A DNA stretch of 14,418 nucleotides from JAJRRA01 sp048636595 (GCA_048636595.1 JAIVWI010000071.1:1-14418); one strand, 5' to 3'; positions 1-8,266 are shown, counted from the first letter of the stretch. Numbers and translations are program-made. Notes: a model not told the origin generated them from the sequence alone.

Positions 1-68
1 CAGACCACTTTTTCTAAGACAGGCCTTTCTTACCTGCAAAACCTCCAGAGAAAAAGTGCTCTGACCCC
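1..68. repeat. Palindromic repeat unit A, cut by the window edge
   Basis: The left arm (1-15, cagaccactttttct) is the reverse complement of the start of the motif agaaaaagtgSTCTGACCCC. The right arm (49-68) carries that motif forward. About 33 bases lie between the arms. The left arm probably continues into GGGGT upstream of the window, which would make a unit of about 73 bp with near-identical terminal inverted repeats. The arms differ at one base (gtggtc against gtgctc). The same arms recur in unit B at 157-227. It looks like a small non-autonomous palindromic element; no transposase is visible nearby. Confidence 0.7.
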
Positions 69-175
69 TCGTTCGGAGCGCGAAGCGGTGTCAGTCCGGT
101 TTACCGCTCGATTCTACTGGGCTTGTCAACAACGTTACCCGCTCCGCCAGTTCGATGGGGTCAGAGCACTTTTTC
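50..175. repeat. 19-bp perfect inverted repeat enclosing a spacer
   Basis: Positions 50-68 and 157-175 are perfect reverse complements over 19 bp. A further 7-bp inverted match (cggagcg at 74-80, cgctccg at 140-146) and a 6-bp one (agcggt at 84-89, accgct at 103-108) lie inside. The spacer 69-156 could therefore be part of one larger element instead of a gap between units A and B. I see no gene and no convincing promoter in it. Confidence 0.6.
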
Positions 176-227
176 AGCAAAGCCAGTGCAAGCTGAAAGT
201 CCGTTCAAGAAAAAGTGGTCTGACCCC
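157..227. repeat. Palindromic repeat unit B upstream of mutL
   Basis: The left arm, ggggtcagagcactttttc (157-175), and the right arm, gaaaaagtggtctgacccc (209-227), are inverted copies of each other with one mismatch, 33 bases apart. The left arm is an exact reverse complement of 50-68 in unit A, and the right arm (208-222) is an exact reverse complement of 1-15, so the two units are related in opposite orientation. The right end lies 27 bases before the mutL start codon. A hairpin here could affect the mutL leader, but that is inference. Confidence 0.75.
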
Positions 228-254
228 GGCTCTGGAATATAAGATACCCGGCAG

Positions 255-2045
255 ATGAACATCAAACCACTCCCTGACCACCTGATTAACCAAATTGCTG
301 CCGGCGAAGTGGTTGAACGGCCGTCATCGGTGGTCAAGGAACTGGTAGAAAACAGCCTGGACGCGGGTGCGAACCGGGTGAAAGTCAAATTGGAGCAGGG
401 CGGCAAGAGGGCAATACGCGTAGTGGATGACGGTGCGGGCATGCGCCGTGACGAACTGGCGCTGTGCCTCCAGAGGCATGCGACCAGCAAGATTGCTTCA
501 CTTGAAGACCTGGAACGGGTTGCGACCATGGGGTTCAGGGGAGAGGCCCTGCCGAGTATCGCTTCTGTCTCGCGCCTGGACCTGGCCTCGAAACATGAGG
601 ACGCGAAGCATGGCTGGTCGATAAAAGTTCGCCGGGGAGAAATCTCTGAGACAGAACCCTCCGCAATCCATTCCGGCACCCGGGTGGATGTGGAAGACCT
701 GTTTTACAATGTGCCGGCCCGCCGCAAGTTCCTGCGCACCGACCGTACCGAATTCAACCATGTCGATCTCCTTTTGCGGCGCTTCGCGCTGGCGCGATTT
801 GACGTTGGCTTTGAACTCGAGCACAACGGCAAGAGCACCAGCGTGCTGGCCCCGGCAATAAGCGAGGCGGAACAGGACCGGCGGATCGATCGGGTTATGG
901 GCAGGGAATTCCTGCAGCACTCGGTGCGGATTAACCAGCAACGGGGAGAGATTGGTTTGCACGGATGGGTGGCCGAACCGCGCTATAACCGCGCCCAGGC
1001 CGACCGCCAGTTTTTCTTCGTTAATGGCCGGGCCGTACGCGACCGGGTGGTCTCTCATGCCGTGAGAAAAGCGTTCCAGGATGTACTTTTTCACGGCCGC
1101 CATCCGGCGTTCGTGCTGTTCCTGGAACTGCCGCCGGAGGGTGTTGACGTCAACGTCCATCCGCAAAAACACGAAGTGCGTTTTCGCGATGCCCGCAGCG
1201 TGCATGATTTTCTTTTCTCGGCGCTGCACCATGCCCTGGCTGATGCCGGTTCGGGCGCCCCGCGACCCGGAGCAGGTTTGCCCGGACAGGGCCCGGTGGC
1301 AATTGATGCGTACGCGCCCATACAGGCTGGAATGGCCATGCCGGTCCGTGACCAGCTGAGTGCTTACTCAAGCTTGCTGGGCCAGGGTTCCAGGCAGGGT
1401 TACCGGCCAGTGGATTCTGACGCCGCGAGAAACGGCGCCGGTCAGGGTCCGGAAGGGGAGGTCCCGCCTCTGGGATACGCCCTGGCGCAATTGCACGGTG
1501 TATACATCCTGTCCCAGAACACCGAAGGGCTGGTGATGACTGACATGCATGCGGCCCATGAACGCATTACCTACGAGCAACTGAAATCCCGTTATGGCGG
1601 GGATGGCATCAAGAGCCAGAGGTTGCTGGTGCCGGTCAGCATTAAACTCAGCGAAACCGAAGCCGACCTGGCCGAAGAGCAAAAGGAAACACTGAAAAAT
1701 CTCGGACTGGTTCTGGACCGTAGCGGACCGGAATCGGTCCTGTTGCGCGAAGTGCCCTCACTACTGGCCCACTCCGACGGGGCAAGGCTGCTGCAGGATG
1801 TACTGTCTGATATTGCCAGCCTGGGTGAGAGCCAGCGGGTAGAGGAGGAATCCAATGAAATACTGTCCACCATGGCCTGTCACGGTTCCGTCCGCGCCAA
1901 CCGCCAGTTGACCCTCCCTGAAATGAATGCCCTGTTACGGGACATGGAGCGCACCGAGCGCTCCGGGCATTGCAATCACGGCAGACCCACCTGGGTGCAG
2001 CTCGATATGCCGACGCTGGATCGATTGTTCCTGCGCGGCCGATGA
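255..2045 (+). CDS. mutL: DNA mismatch repair protein MutL, endonuclease type
   Basis: MutL couples mismatch recognition by MutS to strand incision and excision in the cytoplasm. The 596-residue length is close to the family norm. The N-terminal GHKL ATPase is intact: ELVENSLDAGA (E32 is the expected catalytic Glu), DDGAGM (58-63), RHATSKI (74-80) and GFRGEALPSI (93-102). The variable linker is about residues 330-400. The C-terminal dimerisation domain has D430-M-H-A-x2-E436-x4-E441, matching the DQHA(X)2E(X)4E metal-dependent nicking motif, plus CHGSVRAN (542-549) and CNHGRPT (573-579), which complete the metal site. E. coli MutL lacks this motif; Pseudomonas-type MutL has it. The start matches the usual MutL N-terminus, although no strong ribosome binding site precedes it. 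The gene overlaps miaA by four bases. Confidence 0.97.
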   Translation: MNIKPLPDHLINQIAAGEVVERPSSVVKELVENSLDAGANRVKVKLEQGGKRAIRVVDDGAGMRRDELALCLQRHATSKIASLEDLERVATMGFRGEALPSIASVSRLDLASKHEDAKHGWSIKVRRGEISETEPSAIHSGTRVDVEDLFYNVPARRKFLRTDRTEFNHVDLLLRRFALARFDVGFELEHNGKSTSVLAPAISEAEQDRRIDRVMGREFLQHSVRINQQRGEIGLHGWVAEPRYNRAQADRQFFFVNGRAVRDRVVSHAVRKAFQDVLFHGRHPAFVLFLELPPEGVDVNVHPQKHEVRFRDARSVHDFLFSALHHALADAGSGAPRPGAGLPGQGPVAIDAYAPIQAGMAMPVRDQLSAYSSLLGQGSRQGYRPVDSDAARNGAGQGPEGEVPPLGYALAQLHGVYILSQNTEGLVMTDMHAAHERITYEQLKSRYGGDGIKSQRLLVPVSIKLSETEADLAEEQKETLKNLGLVLDRSGPESVLLREVPSLLAHSDGARLLQDVLSDIASLGESQRVEEESNEILSTMACHGSVRANRQLTLPEMNALLRDMERTERSGHCNHGRPTWVQLDMPTLDRLFLRGR

Positions 2046-3019
2046 TGCGGACTGAGCCACCCGATCGCACCAGGCCGCCCGCGATATTTTTGATGGGCCC
2101 TACGGCATCAGGAAAAACAGGCCTGGCTGTGGCCCTGGCGGAGCATTTCCCGCTGGACATCATCAGCGTCGATTCCGCGCTGGTCTACCGGGGTATGGAC
2201 ATCGGCACCGCCAAGCCGGATGAGGCAATACTCCGGCGTGCGCCGCATGCGTTGATCAATATACGCGAGCCCACGCAAAGCTACTCCGCGGCTGAGTTCA
2301 GGGAAGATGCCCTGGTAGAAATGAATGCAATCACCGGGCAAGGCCGGGTGCCGTTGCTGGCAGGCGGCACCATGTTGTATTTTAAAGCCCTTTCAGACGG
2401 CCTGGCGGACCTGCCTGCAGCCAATCAGGAAGTACGCGCCCGGATCGCAAAACGGGCCAGCGAAGTGGGTTGGCGGACCCTGCATTCAGAATTAGCGGTA
2501 AAAGACCCGGAGACAGCGGCACGTATTCATCCCAATGACCCTCAGCGCATCCAGCGGGCGCTGGAAGTGATCGAACTGAGTGGCCGGAAAATGAGTGACC
2601 TGCACCGGCAACAGCGGGAGCCAGGGGAGCAGGGCGCACGGGATTGGGGATACCGGGTACTGAAAATCGTGGTATGTCCGCAGTCCCGGCAGGAACTGCA
2701 CACCAGGATTGAACAGCGATTTTATCAAATGCTGGATCAAGGGTTCATGGATGAAATGAAAACCCTGAGAGCGCGCGGCGACCTGGACCCATCCCTGCCT
2801 TCCATTCGCTGTGTGGGTTACCGCCAGGCCTGGAGCTATCTGGAGGGCGAATCGACCTTTGAGGAAATGTGCCAGAAAACCCTGGCCGCGACGCGTCAAC
2901 TGGCGAAGCGTCAACTCACCTGGTTGCGGCGGGATAGCGGCGCCCTGTGGTATGATCTGGAGTTGGAATCAGCACGCGATTCCGTGTTTGAAGTGGTGTC
3001 GCATTTCCTTGAAAACTGA
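2042..3019 (+). CDS. miaA: tRNA dimethylallyltransferase MiaA
   Basis: MiaA transfers a dimethylallyl group from DMAPP to N6 of A37 in tRNAs that read UNN codons, the first step to ms2i6A37. Seen here: the P-loop GPTASGKT (19-26), the DSALVYRGMDIGTAKP segment (44-59) that holds the catalytic Asp (D44) and tRNA contacts, AGGTMLYFKAL, and CVGYRQAW near the C-terminus. With a start at ATG 2042 the protein has 325 residues, near the E. coli length of 316. ATG 2045 is equally possible. A longer reading from 1970 would lie inside the mutL C-terminus and adds an unrelated N-terminus. The ATGA overlap with mutL and the lack of a clear ribosome binding site suggest translational coupling. Confidence 0.97.
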   Translation: MMRTEPPDRTRPPAIFLMGPTASGKTGLAVALAEHFPLDIISVDSALVYRGMDIGTAKPDEAILRRAPHALINIREPTQSYSAAEFREDALVEMNAITGQGRVPLLAGGTMLYFKALSDGLADLPAANQEVRARIAKRASEVGWRTLHSELAVKDPETAARIHPNDPQRIQRALEVIELSGRKMSDLHRQQREPGEQGARDWGYRVLKIVVCPQSRQELHTRIEQRFYQMLDQGFMDEMKTLRARGDLDPSLPSIRCVGYRQAWSYLEGESTFEEMCQKTLAATRQLAKRQLTWLRRDSGALWYDLELESARDSVFEVVSHFLEN

Positions 3020-3098
3020 TTCTGCGGCACCAAGATCAAAAGAAGCCGTGTAAAAAGAACCAAATACGCGGCGCCAGAACAAAAACAGGAGAACCGAC

Positions 3099-3329
3099 AT
3101 GTCAAAAGGTCAGTCTTTACAAGAACCATTTCTCAATGCCCTCCGCAGGGAACGCGTACCGGTATCCATTTATCTCGTCAATGGCATCAAGCTTCAGGGC
3201 CAGATTGAATCATTCGACCAGTTCGTCGTGTTGCTGAAGAATTCGGTCAGCCAGATGATCTACAAACACGCCATTTCCACGGTTGTACCGGCACGGAATG
3301 TCCGCGTGTTTGAAGAGGATCATGAATAG
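3099..3329 (+). CDS. hfq: RNA chaperone Hfq, short-tailed form
   Basis: Hfq is a hexameric Sm-like RNA chaperone that pairs small RNAs with mRNAs. The 76-residue protein is nearly identical to enteric Hfq through the core. Proximal-face residues Q8, F42, K56 and H57 are present (YKHAIST at 55-61), as are distal-face Y25 and K31 and the rim arginines R16 and R17. The tail after residue 66 is only about ten residues and acidic (FEEDHE), against roughly 35 residues in E. coli (102 aa). An AGGAG at 3087-3091 sits 7 bases before ATG. The 79-base gap after miaA shows no terminator, so read-through from miaA is likely, as in other gammaproteobacteria. Confidence 0.98.
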   Translation: MSKGQSLQEPFLNALRRERVPVSIYLVNGIKLQGQIESFDQFVVLLKNSVSQMIYKHAISTVVPARNVRVFEEDHE

Positions 3330-3361
3330 GGAACCAGTACTCCTTAAACGAGAATTGACCT

Positions 3362-4651
3362 TTGTTTGAAAGGGCAGAGCGCGGCGACCGCGCTGTTATT
3401 CTGCATCCTGTATTCAGGTCTACCGGTGCGGACGTACTGGATGAATTCCGGGAGTTGGCGCTGTCCGCCGGTGCTGAAATTGACGGTATCATCACAGCCC
3501 CCCGGGATAAACCGGACCCACGGTACTTTGTAGGTAGTGGAAAAATTGAGGAACTGAAGGCGCTGGTCGAAGAAACCGGCGCCAATCTGATCCTGGTCAG
3601 CCAGTCCCTGAGTGCAATCCAGGAAAGAAATATCGAAAAAATCTGCCAGTGCCGCGTGCTGGACCGCGCGACATTGATCCTGGATATTTTCGCCCAGCGC
3701 GCCCAGTCCTATGAAGGTAAATTGCAGGTGGAACTGGCGCAGCTGAGGCATCTTTCAACACGCCTGGTTCGCGGCTGGTCCCACCTGGAAAGACAGAAAG
3801 GCGGCATTGGTCTGCGTGGTCCGGGTGAAACCCAGCTGGAAACGGACCGTCGTCTCATCGGCGCCCGTATTCGTCAGTTGAATGCCCGGCTGGAGAAGGT
3901 TTCCCGGCAGCGGGAGCAAAGCCGCCGCCAGCGCGTGCGTTCACGGGCCCCGCTGGTCACGCTGGTCGGTTATACCAATGCAGGTAAATCAACTCTGTTC
4001 AACACGCTGACGGGGTCCTCGGTGGATACACAGGACCGCCTGTTCGCAACCCTGGATCCCACGGTGCGGCGGATGCTGGACATGCATTGCGGCGAAGTAT
4101 TGCTGGCCGATACAGTGGGTTTCGTCAGTGACCTGCCGCATGAACTGATTGCAGCTTTTCGCGCCACGCTGCAGGAAGCGCGCGAAGCAGACCTGCTGCT
4201 GCACGTAATCGACGCATCCGATCCCTGGCACATGGAGCGGCAGCATGATGTGGAAACCGTGCTGGAGTCAATCGGGGCCGACAAGATACCGGTGATCCGG
4301 GTGTTCAACAAGATTGACCGTACCGGCCAGGAAGTCACTGTGCGCCGGGATGACCGCGGCAGGCCATCCAGCCTGAGCGTCTCTGCGATCAGCGGTGATG
4401 GTATAACGCAGTTGAAAGAAGCCATCAGCGACATGCTGGCCGGCGGCCGGATCAATCGCTGGATAGAGTTGCAGGGATCTGACGCCAGGCTGCGCGCACA
4501 GTTGTTTGAACTGGGTGTAGTCAGCGAAGAGCGGATAGCGGAGAATGGGAGCTGGGTGCTGCATATTGACATGCCAGTGGAAACCGCGGAGCGACTGGCC
4601 CGAAAATACCCGGGAGATTCCTTGAAACTGGAAGGACGGAACCCAAGCTAG
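3362..4651 (+). CDS. hflX: Ribosome-associated GTPase HflX, TTG start
   Basis: HflX is an Obg-HflX family GTPase that binds the 50S subunit and splits or rescues stalled ribosomes. At 429 residues it matches E. coli (426). The N-terminal HflX domain includes YFVGSGKIEEL. It is followed by the family-specific GPGETQLETDRR, then the G domain: G1 GYTNAGKST (203-211), G3 DTVGF (250-254), G4 NKID (316-319) and a G5-like SAISG. The start is TTG 3362. An in-frame TGA lies at 3356-3358, and the resulting MFERAERGD aligns with the E. coli beginning MFDRYDAGE, so no other start fits. GAGAA at 3350-3354 is a modest ribosome binding site. It lies 32 bases after hfq, without a terminator. Confidence 0.96.
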   Translation: MFERAERGDRAVILHPVFRSTGADVLDEFRELALSAGAEIDGIITAPRDKPDPRYFVGSGKIEELKALVEETGANLILVSQSLSAIQERNIEKICQCRVLDRATLILDIFAQRAQSYEGKLQVELAQLRHLSTRLVRGWSHLERQKGGIGLRGPGETQLETDRRLIGARIRQLNARLEKVSRQREQSRRQRVRSRAPLVTLVGYTNAGKSTLFNTLTGSSVDTQDRLFATLDPTVRRMLDMHCGEVLLADTVGFVSDLPHELIAAFRATLQEAREADLLLHVIDASDPWHMERQHDVETVLESIGADKIPVIRVFNKIDRTGQEVTVRRDDRGRPSSLSVSAISGDGITQLKEAISDMLAGGRINRWIELQGSDARLRAQLFELGVVSEERIAENGSWVLHIDMPVETAERLARKYPGDSLKLEGRNPS

Positions 4652-4687
4652 GAGTTGGCGTCATAGATACAAGGACAGGAGAATTAT

Positions 4688-5812
4688 ATGCCCTGGAAAG
4701 AACCCGGAAAGGGTGACAAAGACCCCTGGAGTTCGGGGAACCAACAACCCCCCGACCTGGAGGAAGTGTTTCGGACCGTGAACAACCGCCTTCGTTCCAT
4801 CTTTGGCGGCGGTGGTGGTGACCGTAAAAATGGTTCCGGTGGCAGTGGTGGATTGTTCAGCATCCTGCTGATCGCATTCCTGCTGTGGGTCGGCTGGGAC
4901 GCCGTGCACATCATCGACGAAGCAGAGCAGGGTGTTGTTCTGAGATTCGGCGCTTACAACCGGACACTGGCGCCCGGTATCAACCTGACCTTTCCACGGC
5001 CGGTGGAAGATTTAATCGTGGTCAATGTCAGTAACGTCCGCTCCATCGAAGACCGTGGCCAGATGTTCACGGAAGACGAAAACCTGGTTGAGTTCATCTA
5101 CAAGGTCCAGTATCGCGTCTCTTCAGCCCAGGACTTTGTGTTCAACGTCAGGACCCCTGAGGCCACGGTACAGCTTGCCGCTGAAAGTGCTCTGCGTGAA
5201 TCGGTCGGTACCAACAAGCTGGATGCGGTTCTGGAAGGCGGCACGCGTGAAGCGGTGCGTATCGAAACACAGAAAGTATTGCAGGATACCCTGGATCGCT
5301 ACGTGGCCGGCGTCCAGATAACCGAGTTCAACCTGGTCGACGTCAATGTGCCGGCCCAGGTTCGCGAGGCCTATTCCGACGTGATCCGGGCCCGCGAGGA
5401 CCGGGAACGGTATATCGAAGAAGCCCGGATACATGTCAACAGTGTGATTCCGGAAGCCCGCGGCCGGGCGGCCCGCATCATGCAGGAAGCTGAAGGCTAC
5501 AAGGCTGCCACGGTGGCGCTGGCGGAAGGTGAAGCCAACCGGTTTACGTTGTTGCTCAATGAGTACCAAAAGGCGCCGGCAATTACCCGTAAACGCCTTT
5601 ACCTGCAAACCATGGAAAGCGTTTTCAGCCGCACCAACAAAGTGCTGATGGATGCTGAATCCACCGGCAACGTCCTCTACCTGCCCCTCGACCAGCTCGG
5701 AGCTGGCGGTGGTACGGCAGGGCGCGGCAATATGCCTCCGGTGGTGACACCGGATATTGGTTCTTCGGCAGGAAATACTTCGCGCAGAACAAAAAGGGAG
5801 GGTCGGCAATGA
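4688..5812 (+). CDS. hflK: HflK, SPFH/prohibitin-family regulator of FtsH
   Basis: HflK and HflC form a large periplasm-facing cage around the membrane protease FtsH and modulate its activity. The 374-residue protein starts with a Pro/Gly-rich cytoplasmic segment (PWKEPGKGDKDPW), has one membrane segment at about 57-76, then an SPFH/band-7 domain starting near DEAEQGVVLRFG (77-88), and a charged, probably coiled-coil stretch in the C-terminal half (roughly residues 225-290). The N-terminal part has a run of glycines (40-55). AGGAG at 4677-4681 precedes ATG by 6 bases. The stop overlaps the hflC start (ATGA), the usual hflKC arrangement. It is somewhat shorter than E. coli HflK (419). Confidence 0.96.
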   Translation: MPWKEPGKGDKDPWSSGNQQPPDLEEVFRTVNNRLRSIFGGGGGDRKNGSGGSGGLFSILLIAFLLWVGWDAVHIIDEAEQGVVLRFGAYNRTLAPGINLTFPRPVEDLIVVNVSNVRSIEDRGQMFTEDENLVEFIYKVQYRVSSAQDFVFNVRTPEATVQLAAESALRESVGTNKLDAVLEGGTREAVRIETQKVLQDTLDRYVAGVQITEFNLVDVNVPAQVREAYSDVIRAREDRERYIEEARIHVNSVIPEARGRAARIMQEAEGYKAATVALAEGEANRFTLLLNEYQKAPAITRKRLYLQTMESVFSRTNKVLMDAESTGNVLYLPLDQLGAGGGTAGRGNMPPVVTPDIGSSAGNTSRRTKREGRQ

Positions 5813-6693
5813 ACCGTACCATATTACTGATTTTGATCGCGGTGGTAGCCGTACTGGGTGTATCCAGCCTGTTCATCGTCACCGAAACCGAATATGCCAT
5901 CAAGTTTCAGCTGGGGAAAATTGTGCGGTCCGATTACGAGCCCGGCCTGCATGTCAAGCTGCCCTTCGTCAATAATGTCCGCAAGTTCGAACGGCGCATT
6001 CTGACCCTGGACACAGCGCCCGAACAGATGATTACCTCGGAACAGAAATTTGTCGCGGTCGATTCCTTCGTCAAGTGGCGGATTGTGGATGTTTCACGTT
6101 TTTACACCTCGACGCAGGGTAACGAGCGCGTTGCGCTGAGCCGCCTTGACAGTATCGTCAAGGACCGGATCCGCAACCAGATAGCGAGCCGGACCCTGGT
6201 GGAAGTGATTTCGGAGCAGCGTGTTTCGACCATGCTGGAAATTGCGCGGCGCGCCAACGAATCTACCTCTGAATTTGGTATCGAGGTGGTCGATGTGCGG
6301 ATCAAGGCCATCGAACTGCCGGATGACGTGCGCGAATCGGTTTTCCGCCGCATGGCTGCCGACCGCCAAAAAGAAGCCAATCTTTATCGCTTCAGGGGGC
6401 GTGAAGAAGCCGAACGCATCAAGGCTGATGCTGACCGCCAGGTGCAGATCCTGCTGGCTGAAGCCCAACGTGACGGCCAGACCCTGAAAGGCGATGGCGA
6501 TGCGAGATCTACTGAAATATACGCAAACGCATACAGCCAGGACGAAGAGTTCTTTGCTTTTTATCGCAGCTTGCAGGCTTATGAAAATGCCTTCAGTTCG
6601 AGCCAGGATGTCATGATTCTGGATCCGTCATCGAGCTTTTTTGACTACTTCAGTTCTGGCGAACCTCGGAACCAGGAATCCGGGGATCAATAA
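5809..6693 (+). CDS. hflC: HflC, SPFH/prohibitin-family partner of HflK
   Basis: HflC is the partner of HflK in the FtsH-HflKC complex of the inner membrane. The 294-residue protein has one N-terminal membrane anchor (about 4-24), then the SPFH domain (TETEYAIKFQLGKIV onward), and a helical region with REEAERIKADADRQVQILLAEA typical of HflC. The end of the protein is acidic and low in complexity. A strong purine-rich site, GGGAGG at 5796-5801, lies inside the end of hflK just before the overlapping start, so production in step with HflK is expected. Confidence 0.97.
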   Translation: MNRTILLILIAVVAVLGVSSLFIVTETEYAIKFQLGKIVRSDYEPGLHVKLPFVNNVRKFERRILTLDTAPEQMITSEQKFVAVDSFVKWRIVDVSRFYTSTQGNERVALSRLDSIVKDRIRNQIASRTLVEVISEQRVSTMLEIARRANESTSEFGIEVVDVRIKAIELPDDVRESVFRRMAADRQKEANLYRFRGREEAERIKADADRQVQILLAEAQRDGQTLKGDGDARSTEIYANAYSQDEEFFAFYRSLQAYENAFSSSQDVMILDPSSSFFDYFSSGEPRNQESGDQ

Positions 6694-6736
6694 CAGGGAA
6701 TAATAACGGCGCCCAAAGTACACGGTCGAGAAAAAT

Positions 6737-6922
6737 ATGCCCCAGGACCTGCTCACGGCTTTTGCCCTGTTGTTGATTATCGAGGGTCTGCTGCCCGTGC
6801 TGGCGCCGAAGGCCTGGCAGAAAGCCATGCAGGATTTATCGCGGTCCAACCCGAAATTCATCCGCATCGGCGGCATCGTGAGCATGCTCGGCGGCGCCTT
6901 GTTGCTGCAGTTCCTTCACTGA
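6737..6922 (+). CDS. yjeT: Small membrane protein of the YjeT family (DUF2065)
   Basis: This 61-residue protein has two predicted membrane segments (about 5-24 and 43-59) joined by a short polar loop with the family signature PKAWQKAM and an IRIGG turn. In E. coli the homologous yjeT also sits between hflC and purA, so both sequence and position support the call. Function is unknown in the family. The ribosome binding site is weak (GAG about 6 bases before ATG). It lies 43 bases after hflC and 27 before purA. Confidence 0.9.
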   Translation: MPQDLLTAFALLLIIEGLLPVLAPKAWQKAMQDLSRSNPKFIRIGGIVSMLGGALLLQFLH

Positions 6923-6949
6923 ACCAGGACCAGCCTAGGGAAAAACTCA

Positions 6950-8242
6950 ATGAATAACAGCATCGTCGTTCTCGGCACCCAGTGGGGAGACGAGGGAAAA
7001 GGCAAAATCGTTGATCTTCTGAGCCATGACGCTGACGCCGTCGTTCGCTTCCAGGGCGGGCACAATGCCGGCCACACGCTGGTCATCAATGGCGAAAAAA
7101 CGGTTCTCCACCTGATTCCGGCCGGCATACTGCAAGCCGGCGTTGAGTGCCTGATCGGCAATGGCGTGGTGCTCTCGCTTAAAGCCTTGCGGCAGGAAAT
7201 CGAGGAACTGGAGCAAAAAGGCGTGGATGTGCGCTCGCGCCTGCGGATCTCGCCAGCCTGCGCCATCATCATGCCTTATCACGAACTGCTGGACCGGGCG
7301 CGCGAAGAAGCACGCGGTAACCGTGCCATAGGCACCACCTGCAGGGGAATCGGCCCGGCGTATGAAGACAAGGTGGCGCGTCGCGGCTTGCGGACATCCG
7401 ATTTGCTTAACGAAGGTGTACTGGCCGAAAAAATTGGCCACATACTCGATTTTCACAACTTTGTACTTGAGAAGCGGTTCGGAAAGGAAGCGGTGTCCTT
7501 TGACAAAATATTTGAGGAGGCGCTGGAACTGGGGGATTACTTCGCGGATATGGTAGCCGATGTCAGTGGGCGCCTCTATGACTTGCGCGAAGCGGGCAAA
7601 CGCATCATGTTCGAAGGAGCCCAGGGCAGCCTGCTCGACATTGATCATGGCACCTATCCCTATGTCACCTCTTCCAATACCACTGTAGGCGGCGTGTGTA
7701 CCGGTGCCGGTGTTGGCCCTGACGCTATCGATTATGTACTTGGCATTACCAAGGCCTACGTGACAAGGGTAGGTGGTGGGCCATTCCCCTCTGAATTATT
7801 TGACCAGGCCGGCGAACGCCTGGCGCGGCGCGGAGATGAATTTGGCGCCACCACCGGCCGGCCCCGCCGTTGCGGCTGGCTGGACGCTGTCGCCCTGCGC
7901 AGAATGGTGAAACTGAACGGTGTCAGCGGCTTGTGCGTGACCAAACTGGATGTGCTGGATGGTTTCGATGAAATCAAGGTCTGTACATCCTACCGCTTGT
8001 ACGGCGATACACTGGACGCACCGCCGCTTGATGTCACCCACTGGTCAGATCTGGAACCCGTGTATGAGAGCTTCCCGGGTTGGCAGGATTCTTCAAGAGG
8101 CGCTACCCGCATGGAGGATTTACCGCCCAACGCCCGCAGCTACCTCGAAGCCATGGAAGCCTTGAGCGGCGTGCCGGTGCACATCGTCTCAACCGGCCCG
8201 GAGCGCAGCGAAAACATCATCCTCAAATACCCCTTCAGTTAA
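6950..8242 (+). CDS. purA: Adenylosuccinate synthetase PurA
   Basis: PurA makes adenylosuccinate from IMP, aspartate and GTP, the committed step to AMP, in the cytoplasm. The 430-residue length is standard. Seen here: GTQWGDEGKGK (9-19) with the catalytic base D14, QGGHNAGHT (36-43) with H42 as the likely proton donor, the EGAQGSLLDIDHGTYPYVTSSNT region, and TGRPRRCGWLDAV contacting the nucleotide. AGGGA at 6937-6941 gives a good spacing to ATG 6950. The stop codon (8240-8242) abuts the first of three REP-like hairpins, which may end or stabilise the transcript. No T-run terminator is present. Confidence 0.98.
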   Translation: MNNSIVVLGTQWGDEGKGKIVDLLSHDADAVVRFQGGHNAGHTLVINGEKTVLHLIPAGILQAGVECLIGNGVVLSLKALRQEIEELEQKGVDVRSRLRISPACAIIMPYHELLDRAREEARGNRAIGTTCRGIGPAYEDKVARRGLRTSDLLNEGVLAEKIGHILDFHNFVLEKRFGKEAVSFDKIFEEALELGDYFADMVADVSGRLYDLREAGKRIMFEGAQGSLLDIDHGTYPYVTSSNTTVGGVCTGAGVGPDAIDYVLGITKAYVTRVGGGPFPSELFDQAGERLARRGDEFGATTGRPRRCGWLDAVALRRMVKLNGVSGLCVTKLDVLDGFDEIKVCTSYRLYGDTLDAPPLDVTHWSDLEPVYESFPGWQDSSRGATRMEDLPPNARSYLEAMEALSGVPVHIVSTGPERSENIILKYPFS

Positions 8243-8266
8243 CTGTAAGAGGTCGCTTGCGGCCGA
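8241..8266 (+). repeat. REP-like hairpin, copy 1 (forward)
   Basis: A 26-bp sequence beginning aactgtaagag is repeated exactly at 8332-8357. After the head GTAAGAG it contains ggtcgc-tt-gcggcc, a 6-bp stem with one T-G wobble and a 2-base loop. This head-plus-hairpin layout resembles the Pseudomonas REP family (heads such as GTAGGAGC followed by a short palindrome). It begins within the purA stop codon. Confidence 0.8.

Noticed and set aside
90..157. Short minus-strand reading (IELAERVTLLTSPVESSGKPD then stop, without a start) between the repeat arms
   Set aside because: It looks like the tail of a coding sequence but is about 20 codons, has no start and no recognised family, and lies in a repeat-rich spacer; chance is the simplest explanation.
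161..679. 172-residue open frame on the minus strand opposite the start of mutL
   Set aside because: It lies antisense to conserved MutL ATPase motifs, its product has no recognisable domain and is rich in Ser/Arg as expected for a shadow frame.
498..1232. 244-residue open frame on the minus strand inside mutL
   Set aside because: Fully antisense to a well-supported gene with no family signature; a GC-rich shadow frame.
1970..2041. Upstream extension of miaA by 24 codons
   Set aside because: It would encode residues from a different frame of the mutL C-terminus; homologues begin near the ATG at 2042 or 2045.
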